64,000 bases of DNA from Oreocharis arfaki (lineage: Eukaryota > Chordata > Aves > Passeriformes > Paramythiidae), in the NCBI GenBank assembly GCA_013398015.1, contig VZRR01013403.1, positions 434,001 through 498,000 of the forward strand, in the 5' to 3' direction. The notes below the pieces were generated by a model that saw nothing but the letters and a program-made list of their open reading frames with translations, was not told the DNA's origin and did not search any database. Each line of letters opens with the position of its first letter. The first letter of the stretch is position 1. Position numbers and translations under genes: made by a program. Shown here piece by piece: positions 12,160 to 25,311 of this stretch.

Positions 12160-12690
12160 CAGAGAATCCCAGAATGGGTTGGGTTGGAGGGGTCTTAAAT
12201 CCCATCCCATCCCACCCCCTGCCATGGGCAGGGACACCTTCCACTGTCCCAGGCTGCTCCCAGCCCCGCCCAGCCCGGCCTTGGGCACTGCCAGGGATCC
12301 AGGGGCAGCCACAGCTGCTCTGGGCACCCTGTGCCAGGGCCTGCCCACCCTCACAGGGAACAATTCCTTCCCAAAATTGCATCTAACCCTGCCCTCTGGC
12401 AGTGGGAAGCCACTCCCTCTTGCTCTGCCTCTCCATCCCTTGTCAATTGTCTCTCTCCACGTTTCTTGTAGCCCCTTCAGGTCCTGGAAGCAGCAATGAG
12501 GTCACCTCAAAGCTTCTCCTCTCCAGGCTGAACAATCCCAGCTCTCCCAGCCTTTCCTCCCAGCAGAGCTGCTCCATCCCTCTGCTCATCCTGGAGCCTC
12601 CTCTGGGTTCTCTCCAGCAGCTCCAGGTCCTGCCTGTGCTGGTCCCAGGGCTGGGGCAGCTCTGCAGATGGGGTTTCACCTGAGCAGGGG
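12160..12690 (-). mobile_element. CR1 LINE fragment, about 530 bases
   Basis: The longest CR1 copy here. From its 3' end it shows GGGTTGGAGGGGTCTTAAAT, CCATGGGCAGGGACACCTTC, GGGATCCAGGGGCAGCCACA, CAGGGAACAATTCCTTCCC, CTTCTCCTCTCCAGGCTGAA and the TCCATCCCTCTGCTCATCCT segment. Weaker similarity may continue to about 12820. No intact ORF2 remains. Confidence 0.94.
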
Positions 12691-13987
12691 CACAATCCTC
12701 CCTTCCCTGCTGGGATCTGCCCAGGGCCCTGGGGTTCTGGGGGCCATCTCCCACATCCAGGGCACATTTTCCAATACCCCAGCTTTTCCTTAGAGGTCTC
12801 CCAACCACGAACTGCCCCAGCACAAGCTTGTTTAGCTTGGCAGTGTGATGAGAGCACAGCCTGGGGCTGCATGGCTGGTGTGTGGCAAACTAATTAACAA
12901 CATTACATTACTTAGCCACTGATAATTTTTTTCGAGGCGCTCACTACAGATATCTTTTGCATACTTAGTTTTACCTCCAGGCTGTTTGCTATCCTCTCAA
13001 TGCATTCTATTTTTACAAACATCCTTTGAATACAAAACCCCTCTCTGAAGCAAGGCTCCTCTTCCATACTTATCCCAAATTCCCCACTGTTCTCTGCCGG
13101 CTCTTTTGAGCTGCCCAGACAAAGGGGAGAATAAAGCACGCCGTGTACATGAGCAGGAATAATGCTGGCATGACCAGCCAGGTGGTCAGGCAGAGAGGTT
13201 TGACAAAGAGGAGACAATCAGAATCAGCCCCAGGGTGAAAAGCATCTGGATGTTATTCTTCCTGGGAGAATTCCAACACGCAGGGTGCTGCGACAAACTG
13301 AATATTTTATTACCTCTCCCTTGTACTTTCCCCTCCGAAGTGACCATTCTGTCCATTGAGCAATAACATCCAGCATTTTGTTGCCTGAAGAATTGCATTT
13401 ACAGCACACTGTAAGTGCTGTGAAAATGCTGGTTGAAAATGTGTCTGTCGAGCGTTTCATTCCTCTTTATTGAAACGGTGCAATTGAAGAGTGACAGACT
13501 CTAAATATTGCTGCCTTCGGAGTGAGAGAAACAAGATAATCTTGCTCAGAAAGAGGTGACAATGAGTACAATGAGCAGGTTCAGAAAAGCTGCAATCCAG
13601 ATAAATTCTGGCTATTTTGCCCTGATGCAGGTGGGGTCTGTTTAGGACTGATCCAGCAGAAAATGATATGGAAGATTGGACCCCGCTCCAACTTCTTTAA
13701 ATAAGTACAACTAAATCAAATAAATGCTGGTTCTGCAGCCCAGCAGGTGCTAGTTTAGCCCGTATGTTTTGGAAATTCCTCTGTATGTGCTCTTGCTAGG
13801 CAGGAATTAATCACAGTGCTATTTTTTTCCATCCAAGTGAAAATGCCTTGTGAATGAGCCATCGTGTGTCCCAGAGATGCTGCATGGAGGCTTGATTTAG
13901 GAAAAAAAAGGAAAGCTTGGCCTCAGCAGAATGCAGAGAGCCTCTTGTCACAGCTTCTCCGTGAGGGTGCCAACAGCTGAAGGCTGG

Positions 13988-14817
13988 AGGATGGATGGAT
14001 GGATAGATGGGTGGATGGGTGGATGGGTGGATGGATGGATGGATGGGTGGATGGATGGATGGATGGATGGATGGATGGATGAGGAGAGTCCCATGGATGA
14101 AATAACTGGATGGATGGATGGATGGATGGGNNNNNNNNNNNNNNNNNNNNNNNNNNNNNNNNNNNNNNNNNNNNNNNNNNNNNNNNNNNNNNNNNNNNNN
14201 NNNNNNNNNNNNNNNNNNNNNNNNNNNNNNNNNNNNNNNNNNNNNNNNNNNNNNNNNNNNNNNNNNNNNNNNNNNNNNNNNNNNNNNNNNNNNNNNNNNN
14301 NNNNNNNNNNNNNNNNNNNNNNNNNNNNNNNNNNNNNNNNNNNNNNNNNNNNNNNNNNNNNNNNNNNNNNNNNNNNNNNNNNNNNNNNNNNNNNNNNNNN
14401 NNNNNNNNNNNNNNNNNNNNNNNNNNNNNNNNNNNNNNNNNNNNNNNNNNNNNNNNNNNNNNNNNNNNNNNNNNNNNNNNNNNNNNNNNNNNNNNNNNNN
14501 NNNNNNNNNNNNNNNNNNNNNNNNNNNNNNNNNNNNNNNNNNNNNNNNNNNNNNNNNNNNNNNNNNNNNNNNNNNNNNNNNNNNNNNNNNNNNNNNNNNN
14601 NNNNNNNNNNNNNNNNNNNNNNNNNNNNNNNNNNNNNNNNNNNNNNNNNNNNNNNNNNNNNNNNNNNNNNNNNNNNNNNNNNNNNNNNNNNNNNNNNNNN
14701 NNNNNNNTGGGTGGATGGGTGGGTGGATGGGTGGATGGGTGGGTGGATGGGTGGATGGATGGATGGAGGGGTGGATGGGTGGATGGATGGATGGATGGAT
14801 GGACGGACGGATGGATA
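13988..14817. repeat. TGGA/GGGT tetranucleotide array with an assembly gap
   Basis: TGGA and TGGG/TGGA units fill 13988-14130 and 14708-14817, apart from a 30-base interruption at about 14081-14108. Positions 14131-14707 are N (577 bases). The long frames read across the region are only repeat translations and gap. Confidence 0.97.
14131..14707. other. Assembly gap (577 N)
   Basis: An unbroken run of N inside the tetranucleotide array. The real length and content are unknown; an array collapse is likely. Confidence 0.99.
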
Positions 14818-15611
14818 TGCCAGAGCTTGGCCACCACAGGAATGCAGGGATTGTGCCTGGAAGCTGGGCTCTCAAAGACCTGGCTGCTGAAGGATCTGGT
14901 TATGGTTCTCAAGTGTTTGAGCTCCAATCTTCCCTCTCCTCCTGCACTCCCACTTCCCTTTCCGCTTGGTTTTGCATTTACCCATCTTTTCCTTGTACCT
15001 TTACATGGCTTTCTTCGGTCTATTCTCCCTCTGTAAAGCACAGAAAATATTCACCTCAAAACCAGCTGATTGTCAGAGCTGATCGATAATTAAGGTAAGG
15101 GATGAACTCAGCAGGAGAGCAGCCACTCTGCATGAGACCAAAGGTCCACCCAGCTGCTGACTGAGAACAGAAACAGAAGCAAAGTGCAATTCAATGCTGA
15201 GCACTTTGCAATTCCAGCTCTGGAATCCTCTCCCAGTCCTTTGGCATCCTACCCATTCCCCAAAGCGCAGATTATGTCCACAAATGTATTTAGTGTTTCT
15301 TTCACCAATTATAATTCATATTTTTAAGCCCTTCTATACCTACAGCCATGTCTTGTAGCAGTTTGATAATTCACATGAAGAAATCAGTGTTTCTGTCTTG
15401 CTAAACTGCAATTTCATACATTTCCCATAAAGATGAGGTCCAAAAACTGAGGCTCTGTGTTGCAAAGAGTTTGTGTTATTATATTTATTTCGATATATTA
15501 ATCTTTGTCAATTTTTTTTTTTGAAACTTAATCTCCTGTGAATTAAACTTTGTGATTAAAACATGAAAAAAATTATGAGTGAATGATCAAAGAAGTCAAC
15601 ATGAAACTTAC

Positions 15612-15748
15612 CTCTGACACGAGGGGCTGGCCATTTTTTAACCAGCTGTAGGATGGGCTTGGTTTTCCTCTTGCCTTACATTCCCAAAATAAACTGTCAT
15701 AGAGGGACAGGAAGGCATTGTGGATTTTTTTATCCCATTCAGGAGGTG
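15612..15748 (-). CDS. CNTN6: CNTN6 coding exon: first half of Ig4
   Basis: The exon reads PPEWDKKIHNAFLSLYDSLF and then WECKARGKPSPSYSWLKNGQ, ending PLVSE. The first Ig4 cysteine is in FWECKARGKP. The acceptor is TCTTTTCAG and the donor GTAAGT at 15611-15606. It starts with two bases of a split Ala codon and ends in phase 0, the only phase-0 junction in this window. The APPEW start and the GKPSPSYSWLKNG core are typical of contactin Ig4. Confidence 0.95.
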
Positions 15749-17932
15749 CTGAAAAGAATATGCAAAGCATTTCAAGCAGGAGAAAAGTGGTTTTGCTTGA
15801 GGTGTGCTGCCATTAATTAATGGACTGAGCAGGGCTAATTAATATCTGTTCAACTCATTTTTATTATGCTGCAAGTGAATTCTGTAGAACAATTCCCTGG
15901 CATAAAACTTCAGGAGAAGCTTGGGAAAATGATAGAAATCAAGTGGTTCGTGGGTAGGCAGTTTGGTTTAAGATTTTACCCGTTTTTGTGGCCAAAATAT
16001 GCAGAAACAGTGATTTTTAGATGCCTGAAATTCAGGATATGCTTGTTGGAAGCACCAGGACCCCTAATTTCTGCAAAGTCTTCCTCTAAAGAAATTCACT
16101 GAGGTGTAAAAGCAGAATTTGCAGGAATCACACAGGAGCTCTGTGAACAACCGAGACTCAAGGACTGAGCTGAGCAGGAATTCCCCTGGGGAAGGCTGAC
16201 ATTGAGAGCAGCTGGCAGGATGGAGGTGAAGGTGAGACCTGGGGAGAATAAATAACACCTCATCCCATGGGCAGGGACACCTTCCACTGTCCCAGGCTGC
16301 TCCAAGCCCTGTCCAGCCTGGCCTTGGGCACTGCCAGGGATCCAGGGGCAGCCACAGCTGCTCTGGGAATTCCATTCAGGGCCCCCCCGCCCTCCCAGGG
16401 AACAATTCCTTCCCAATATCCCATCCAGCCCTGCCCTCTGGCAGTGTGAAGCCATTCCCTGTGTCCTGTCCCTCTATTCCTTATCCAAAGTCCCTCTCCA
16501 GCTCTCCTGGAGCCCCTTTAGGTGCTCTAAGATCCTATAAGGTTGGAGTTCACCCTGCTTAGAAGTGCTTCTAATTCCATGTAATTTTCACAGCTCTCAG
16601 AGCCTGAAGCATGGGCTGGAGGGATCACACACAAAGCAGTGTCCAGGAAAGAATGCCTGTTTCCTGGGGACAATCTTCCTCCAGTGGAAAACCCCCAGAG
16701 GACAGAAATGGAGCAAGAGGAAATCAATTACAAAGATAATTTACCAGCACACTCCTGAAATGACAAAAAACCCTCATGCCAAGGCTCCATGAGCGCTGTT
16801 TATACATTTCACTATGAACAGCTATTAATTAATGTACAAAGCACAGTTAATAATCACATTGTTTTAGATTGAATTAACTGATCATAATTTTATAATTGCC
16901 TGTGCTGTTATCAATCACATCCAGGTAATCTACTGAACTTAATTTGAGTGGAGCTGCTTGATTGACATGGTGAAAAAAATTAGTGTGCAATGAGAGCAAC
17001 AGCTACCCCCTGAAAGCAAGGAAATAATGAAATATTTAAACCAGCAGCAGACTGTTCTGTTCCTGGCATACATCTTGATATTAGCCATGGCTGCAGGAGC
17101 CTGGTAGCTTATCAGCAAAGCCTGCGTCTCTTCATTAGAAGAGATTTACTTAAAAAAAAAAAGGAAAATACTTGCCAGAGTCTTCTCAACAGATGTTAAC
17201 TGGAGGCTCAGTCTCCCTTGCTGTGATTTTTTTCTCCTCGCTGTTATGTTTCTTTTTTATTTTTTGCTTTCTCCTTTGAAAGATTTATGAGGTAAAGAAA
17301 AGATCTCTCCTCTTATTCCTGTCCAAATATGTTGCTTTCCCCGGGTGTTTACAATTGGACTAAAGAGCCGTAATTCACCCTGGCTGTGAGGGACCGTCCC
17401 CTGGGACTGGGGCTGCAGGAAATTAATGGACACAGGAAGGAACAAGGAAAGGGAGAAGAGCTTCCCACATTATTCTGCACTTTTAGCCAAGCTGGAAGGA
17501 GAGCGAGGAATGAGATGAGCTTCCCTGCTTTGTCCTCACCTGTTTATGAGACAACAGAGCTCAGCTCAAAGAGGAGGTGAAATCACCTCCACTGCCATGA
17601 GCTCCTGAATCCTTCCCTGCTCTGCACCTGCTGCTGGACCCTGCATCCCTCCCTGCCTTTAATGTTCCATGGAAATGTCCAGGGATTCACCTCTGCCTCG
17701 TATTAACCTTTCCAACTTCCCACGTTTCCAGTCACAGCTTTGACACAGACTCTTTGTTTTTCTGAGGCTGTGATTCAGTGAAGGTCACTGAGAGCCCCAG
17801 TCAGCTCTTAATCAGCTTAACCTGACCTGCACTTTCTGCCTCCAGCAAGGGGCTGAGAGACCTCATCTGCAAAACCCAACTGAACACCATCCTGCTCTGT
17901 ATTAAAAACCAAAACTCAAATAATCTGCTTAC
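15749..17932 (-). other. CNTN6: CNTN6 intron between Ig3 and Ig4
   Basis: An intron of 2184 bases with a minus-strand CR1 fragment at 16258-16530 and an AT-rich, TAAT-rich block at 16798-17000 that may be non-coding regulatory DNA. No gene is seen. Confidence 0.9.
16258..16530 (-). mobile_element. CR1 LINE fragment lacking its 3' tail
   Basis: It starts inside the element at CCATGGGCAGGGACACCTTC, without the usual GGTTGGAAGGGACC tail, and continues through GGGATCCAGGGGCAGCCACA to the CTCTCCTGGAGCCCCTTTAG region. Loss of the 3' end suggests later deletion. Confidence 0.9.
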
Positions 17933-18117
17933 CATAGACAAATAATTGACCTCTTGCAATGTTTATTCCTCGAGTGTTTCCTGCGAGGCACTCGTAGGAA
18001 CCTTCATCTTCCTGCTGAACGTTGGGGATTTCAAGAACTCCTCTGGTCCTGTTGGGTTGCATTTTCTTTGCCAGGGAGTTTCCATCAGACCTCTTCCAGC
18101 TGATACTTGGGACGGGA
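17933..18117 (-). CDS. CNTN6: CNTN6 coding exon: second half of Ig3
   Basis: The exon reads PVPSISWKRSDGNSLAKKMQ, then PNRTRGVLEIPNVQQEDEGS, with the second Ig3 cysteine in GSYECLAGN, and ends GINIARGQLFVY. NRT is a glycosylation sequon. The acceptor is TTCTCCAG and the donor GTAAGC at 17932-17927. It enters on the third base of the Asn codon and leaves one base (G), which makes GCA (Ala) with the next exon. The EIPNVQQEDEGSYEC stretch matches EIPNFQQEDEGFYEC of mammalian contactin-6 more closely than it matches other contactins. Confidence 0.95.
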
Positions 18118-19596
18118 CTGGAGAATTGCATTTATTAGAGAAAAAGAGACACAGCATTGGTTACAGCAGAGGAAAAAGAATGTAAAATCCTTACTTGAGA
18201 GTAGTAACTTTAAAAAAAGAAATAATTTCTAAGCATGACATGCAGAGGTTCATCTAAGACTGAGATTTTATAACATGTCCAATTTATTCAGGAGCACAGG
18301 TCCAAAGTGGGATGAAATCCTCAGTCAATTCTATGATTTTTCCTTAGGCCAATTTGTATTTCCCCCTTAGTAACTCTCAGGCTCAGACCTGTTTTTAAAC
18401 CCTGTGACACTGAAGGAACGACTTTGCCAGTCCAAATAAACACCACAGAAGTCCTGAATTATTGACTGATTCTCCCAGCAAACAAACTCCCTGTAGCACT
18501 AAAGGAATTTTCATAACCCGAAATAGGAAACATTGGCCAAGATTTCAAAAGGTCTAAAAATACCAATAAATCTAAATATAAAAAATGGGAGCCAAGGTAG
18601 AGGAGAGACAGAGAATTGAGTGAGGAAAGAACAAAACCTTGAGGCTGGAAGCAGAGAGGGACAAAAAGGAGTATTTATTTTTTTCATGTTTTTGAAGCTT
18701 TCTATCATTTTCATTTATATTTGGATCAATGTATCCCATACCACAAAGAAGAGTGAAGTGTGAAGGCAGCTATAAATAGTTCTTGGATTTCTGGTAATAT
18801 CACAAACCATAGGAGCCTCACTTTCATGATCTATTATGTCACCAAAACACTTTGAAATATTAATAGTCTTGGATTTCACAGTTGTTTGCTGTATCTGCAA
18901 ACTGAACTAAGTTGCTTTTTCTAACAAATTCACTTTTGAGCAGCTTCTTACAGAGGCTTTGGCTAAATGCTGACTTCTTTTCCATTGGAAGTAACATCCA
19001 CAGCAATTGAAAACAACTTTCATGGAAATTAAAAGTCCTTGTTCCCAGTCTCCAAGGTCTCTGCCTGCAGTGCTGACTTACAAAGGATTTATTCCTTTTT
19101 AGCAGAGGCTGTAACTGCTCTCACCTTAAATTATTTAAGTTCAAGTCCTTGTTTATTGAACAAAGAAATCAAGTCACAAATACAGCTTGGATTAATTTCT
19201 TAATAATTCAGGAAGTTTGGGCCTGATTTCTGCATTTTGAGTCTGTGTGTCTGTGATGTTCACAATTTCCCTCTAAGTGAAGACAACCAGGATGTGGGAG
19301 AAATGTGACCACCCTGAACAATTTCCCACAAGCAGGAGTGAGAGACATGTCAGATATTGTGAAAGAACTGCAAACAACTGAGATTTTATTCTACTTTTCC
19401 CCATTTTGGTAAAAGCTGTAAAAATTCCAGATTTTTCTGGACAACAGCCACAGTCACCACCACTTTTATCTCCTTTACAACGAGACCAAAAGCTATTTCA
19501 GATGTTGTTCAATACCATTCCTTCCGAGGAAATTTATACGGGTTTGCTTTTCCTGAGCGAATTGTTAAAAGGTGCTGTCTCCTCCAGAAATCTTGG

Positions 19597-19995
19597 CATA
19601 GAATCACAGGATCCTTCAGGCTGGAAAAGACCTCCAAGATCATCAAGTCCAACCTTCCACCAACACCTCCACGCTCACTAAACCACATCAGGAGGTGCCA
19701 CATCTCCTTGTGGTTTGAAGACTTCCAGGGCTGGTGACTCCACTGCTTCCCTGGGCAGCCCTTCCCAGTGTTTCTCCACTTTTTCAACGAACCAATTTTT
19801 CCTAAAATCCAATCCAAACCACTCCTGGTGCAGCTTGAGGTTGTTGTCCTGTCGCTGGTGGCCTGGGAGAAGAGCCCACCCCCACCTGGCTCAAGCTCCC
19901 TTCAGGTGTTTGGAGAGAGCAGCGAGGCCTCCCTCGAGCCTCCCTTCCTCCAGACTCAGCCCGCACCACAGCATTCCTGCAGGATTTCTCTGCAC
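19597..19995 (-). mobile_element. CR1 LINE fragment (second subfamily)
   Basis: AGAATCACAGGATCCTTCAG is followed by GGAAAAGACCTCCAAGATCA, TCCAACCTTCCACCAACACC, GGTGACTCCACTGC and TGCAGCTTGAGG. This is the CR1 type with the 'AAAAGACCT' tail, like 35528 and 48698. Confidence 0.92.
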
Positions 19996-22900
19996 CAAGT
20001 TAGTCTGAGTTCTTTAGAAAGACAGATCCCCTGAGCTGTTTAGAAGGAGCACAGCTCTAGTGCAGACCGAGTCTGGCTCACGAGTGCCGTGCTCCAGGCA
20101 GGAAAACAGCCAGGGGAGCTTCCCAGCCTGGTGCTGGGTTGATCCACACGAAAGAGAGCACGGCTGGCTTTGCAAACCCTCCTGGGATTAAACACTGTGT
20201 GAGCAGTGACTGGGGGACAGCAGAATTCCTGCAGAATGCCAGGAGCACTGAACTACTTGCTTTAAAGGCATCTCTTCTGGATTTAATCTTATTTTTTTTT
20301 AATGTGACAAAGAGATTAGAGGGAACCGACAGCCGTGTGGGAGAGGAAAACAGTAATTAGATGTGTCCTGCCACCTGGAAGAGCTTCATCTCCGTATTTC
20401 CTATTCTCTCAGCCATTTGTTTTCTCTCAGCACTGACTGTTCATGAACGAGGAAATTCTGTGCTGACACCAAGGCCAGAGGCAGCGCTCGGTGGGAAAAA
20501 GCCCCTTCTGTCAACTTGTCAAGTCAGCTGGGCCAAGGTTGGAGCTGAAGATGCTCCCCTGTTCCCCTTCTCCACACCACAGACTAATAATGACATCCTT
20601 GGGGATGTTTCGAGGCCAGCTCAGCTCATTTTTGGCCAAACAAGAGGGTGTTTGAAACTCACTCTGGTGTCAGCTGAGCAGGAGGGCAGAGAAACCTCGG
20701 AGTTCATCAGCTCTGCTGTGTTTAAAGACAATAAATGGTTAACAGCACTTTGTTCTCCTGCCAGGGAGCCTCGATTTTATCAGAAGGAATTCCTGTGTCA
20801 GGACAGCAGCTCCACCTGAGCTACAGGTAAAGGAGCAGAATCTGGGAGGGTCCATAGCTCATCCCATTCCATGGGATGGCCTTTCCCAGAGAATATCTGC
20901 ATTTCTTCATTGGTACCTCATTGCTACAGAATTCCCAGCATTTTCAGTCAGTGTATTTTGCAGAAAACAGGGGGTTTTGGCTGGTTTCACTTTTTTCTGA
21001 TGCTAGTTTACATCTTTATAACCAAATTTCTTAATAGCAACACTTACTCAGGCCATGTGAAACCTTTCAAGGTTGAAATCCTCAAAGCAACCACGAATTT
21101 AAATGTAAAATTTAGTTTGGCTAAATTGGGTTTTGGAGCAAATAATCTATTGAGAAATTGATGTTTTAAGGAGTGAAACTGTCCTTTAGGTGTAGGTAAA
21201 TATATACAAAACCTAGGCCAATAAATACAGCCTTGTGAATTTTTGTGGGATAATTTTGCATGCTCGTATTCCTTGGAAAATCAGGATTTGACATCGCTGC
21301 ACAGAGCAGTGCCTGCCCATGCAGGTTTGGGGTGGCCCTGCCCCTCATGGCTCTTTCTGTCACTTAGTCCCTCCCAACAACCAGATTAAAAACAATAACT
21401 GCTTGGGCCCGAAAAGTTTTGGAATACATAAAGAAACAATGAGTGCACTTCCCAAATTTATTACACTTCAGAGGCAAAGCCTGGCTTTCTCCCGAGTAAA
21501 TAAGAAAACAGTGCATAAATATGAGAGTGTCTTAGTACATAAATCTGCAGTTTATTTGAAACCTTCAGAGCATCCAGGAGCGCTAATTTAATTTATATTC
21601 CACCATACAGGTGGCAGAATCACAAAACCATAAGTTACTAACTGGGAAAGAAAAGGACATGGAAAATATTTTGTGGTCGGTGACAAGTTCTTGTCACAGC
21701 GAACGTGAAATTAATTTGTCTGCAGAATTAGAACCCACACCAGGAGGGAGGGTTCACCTTTTTCAGCAAAGATGATGCATTGAGACCGTGCCTCATCTTT
21801 TGTCCTGTGCATCTGGGGGCCCTTGGAAGGGAAATTCAATCTGCTTTTGGGGTAATGAAGGCCGTGGCTCGTTAGACAAATGAGCCCGAGCTGAGCTCTG
21901 AGAGCTGCGTCTCTGCTGACACCAGGAAGGATTAGGATCTGAGGAGCATCATAATTAAAGCATTTAATTTTGGATCCTCCTGATGGATTACCTGAGAACA
22001 GCAGTTTCCTGTTGAGTCTCACTCTCCTGGAGGCACAACCTGAACGGTGTGAGAGGGGATCTGCTCAGCCCTGAAAGAACAAATCCTCAGGCCTTGATTT
22101 GGTCAGGGACAGGCTCTGAAAACTTCACTTGTGGTGCCAAAGGTCATTCCCATGTCTGTGATTTCAGAATCCTGTAATCGACCCTCTTAAAGCCTCCTAC
22201 ACAAACAACTTGAGAATATACCAGAGGTGAAGCGTGGGATTTTTACGTAAATTTAGTAAAAATGGTTATTTGGAACCCCCCTGGAGCTGTGTGATTATCT
22301 ACTTATTCCAAGAGCTGCTAGAAAAAGCCTTCCATGAACACATTGAGAGGAACAGGTTGGACCTTCCCATGAAAAATGAGTATTCTGGGGTAAAAGAAAT
22401 CTTGGTTTTTATTATTCACATACGCTTTTTACAACCTCAGCTGGCAACAGCCCATATGCAGGGATTCTGAACTGATTATTTCCCTTTCTTTGAGAAGGGA
22501 ATGAAGGAAAATATAAACCACAGACACAGTTTAATAAATACATGCACCAGACGTGGAAACTACTTGGCTTATTTTCATTCCAGGGACTATTCTTATTTGT
22601 GCAACAGAACAAAAAAAAAAGAAGTTATTTTGAGAGAAATCTACAGAAAGCAGCACAGTATAACTCAGCTGAACATAATTCTTTCCATGGTGCTCAATCC
22701 CCTGAAAGACAGGGAACAGTAATTTGGATATATGGCATGATTAATAGAGCTTGATCCAAAGCAGGACTTTTAATACTGGCATAATATTAAACACTGTCAC
22801 CATAATGAATATTGGTGCAGAACACAAAGTCTCATCTCTTCTATTAAACTGCCACAGGCTGCAGGATTTGAAATAGTGGAGCCACTATTTCATATTTCAG

Positions 22901-25311
22901 TTTTCCCTCTTTCAAAGGATTAAGGATAAGGTGCAGTTTTTTGTTTAGATTCATCAGAGAGCTGCACTTTATCTTGTATTTCCATCACAGCGAGCACTAA
23001 TTTCCTTTTCAAAATCTTCTATTTGTGGTGTCTGCTCTACAAAATAAGGTTCAAAGTCAAGGACTGGCCTGAGATCCTTTGTCCATTTGGGATCTATCCC
23101 TGCAAACCCTCTTTCCAAGGATAAATACTGCCACTTGGACCTCCTTTTACTTATTTTCCTCAAAAACAAGAAGAATTTCTGGGGCTAGAAGATGATTTGT
23201 AAAAATCCTTAGGGGTATTTTGATGTGAAACGCAAAAAGAGCTTTGCAACAGAGCTATGTGGAATTTACCTACCCACAGGAGCGCATTTTGGGTGACTTT
23301 GAGTTCCCCCACATGAGAAAAAAAGGCATCTTTAAGACATTTTAAGCTGAGTTTTAAACTCAGCCATGAGTCTGGCCTCTCGTAGCTGCGTTCGAACTGC
23401 GGAAGGGCCTTTTGAGCGAGGCCCAATTGGTGTGATTTGCTGTTCCACGCAGAAAAGGGATGCTATTTCTCTAAATACCGCAAAACTACTTTCGTTTAAG
23501 ACTTTTGCAGACCAAAACCCCAGCGGGTTGCCTATGATCTGCCTTCAGCGTGAGAGATTTCTGTTATTCACAGCGCCCAGGTAGCAGCAGCCGCGGCATT
23601 GTCTGAGCCAGCGGCCTAACAGTGTGAGGACAGAAAATTATGGATAATGGGGAAGCAGTTCTGAAATCCAAGCGAGATAATAACCACCAGTGCTTGTGGC
23701 AGATCAGAGGTACAGCTCAACAAATGCTGGGCTGAATTGATTTTAACATAAACAGACAATAGCAGGGGCCAGGGTTTTAGTGGAATTCGGGAATCGGGAG
23801 GTGCAGGCGGCCACGCTGCTGCATTTAGATGGTTCTGCCTGCAATCGCAAACAGTTGGAGGCAGGAAACTTCCAGCTTTTCACAGTGCCACTAATCACCT
23901 GCATACCTTCGGAAATCCGGCCTTATCTAATAAGTTAAGAGCGTTTCACCTGCAATCTGTTCCGCTTGCTTTATTCACATCTCAATGCCTGCTCTGAAAT
24001 AAAGCTTTTCCACTGATGGACACGTTGGTGAAAAGGTGGTTTGAGGCTCTGTTTAGAGAGGAAAAACCAGACTGAAACCTGTGCGGTTCTGTACGAGACA
24101 CTGAACTCAGAGAAACAAAATTTAAGAGGAGAAATTCAGAGAAATTCTCCAGTATCACCACCAAAGAGCCTCTGCTCCCAAGCAGCACCTCCCACACGAG
24201 GTGCACTCAGCAGTGTGACAGCAGAGAGTGCGTGGAAAATGGATTTTGGCCCGTGGATCCCGGGTATTTATGCAGGGTAACTCCAGGGGGGTATGGCAGC
24301 ACAGCTTTCAGCTGCAGTCCTGCACACGAGGAAGAAAATCTACATTAAAGCTGCATTAACCCTCTCAGCCCGCAGAGAAGGGTCTCCCTGAGGGATCTCA
24401 TTATCCACATGTCTTTTCAGTCCCCTTTTTATTCCTTACAATGTTCTTAAAATGGCCAAATCTGTGCATCACGTGCACATGACCCATCTTTACCCCTTCC
24501 CTAAGATGTCAGTGCTTTGTACAGCTCATTTACTGGTTTTTCCTCTGTCATTGTTCAGTGCTTTCCACGCAACAGATGGAAATGAGAAATGACAACTTGA
24601 AATGTAAAGCCTGCACGGACTAACACACAAATAAGGAGGTATTTAAAAAGAAGTAGCTTGACAGTATTTGGGAAAGAAAATCAGCTTTAGCAGAAGTGCT
24701 GAAGTCTGGTACTGCTTTCGGGCCAAAAAAGTGCATATACCTTTAATAAAAATTAGCTCTAGTATTAGTTTGCATAGAAATCTCATCTGAAAGGCGAGGC
24801 CATTTCAATCTTATTAACTTTTTATTTGCTTTATTTTGCTGCTTCCCAGTGTAGGTTCCAGAGGAACATTTGATTAATTTGTGCTGTCTGCAAGTCAGGC
24901 TTTTAACCTCTGGGAAAGCTCGAAACACTTTAAAAGCTTACAGCCTTAAAATGGATTGTCAAAGTGAACTTAAACTAAATAGAGGTCAACAATCTAAGGG
25001 TTATTTGGGCTTTTCTGGGGAAAACGATGCTCATTGGAAAGACTGGGGTTTGTGGGCTGGTTACAGTGATTCAGTCCCCCAGCTGCTCCCTGAATGCAGA
25101 GCAGCTCCTCGAGCCACCACTGCAGCTGGGAATGGGCACAGCAGCGCAAGAAAACTTGGAAAAATGCAGGGAAATGGATTTTTGGAAGGAAAGGTTGCTG
25201 CTGGGTCTTCCCAGGGCTCTTCAGCATTGCTTTGGAGACAGAAGAGTCAGGAGATCCATCCCACACTGCTCTTCAAACATAACCTTATTCCCCACATTTG
25301 ATTCTTAGCAA

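Larger units (their letters stand above)
11002..15611 (-). other. CNTN6: CNTN6 intron between the two Ig4 exons
   Basis: An intron of 4610 bases containing the long minus-strand CR1 fragment at 12160-12690 and the TGGA array with a 577-base run of N (14131-14707). Its true length is therefore uncertain. No gene is seen. Confidence 0.88.

Noticed and set aside
12443..12872. Overlapping frames of 121 and 126 codons
   Set aside because: They translate the CR1 fragment at 12160-12690 and do not carry reverse-transcriptase motifs.
13811..15089. Several very long open frames rich in HPSI or GWMD repeats
   Set aside because: They are translations of the TGGA array and of the 577-base gap.
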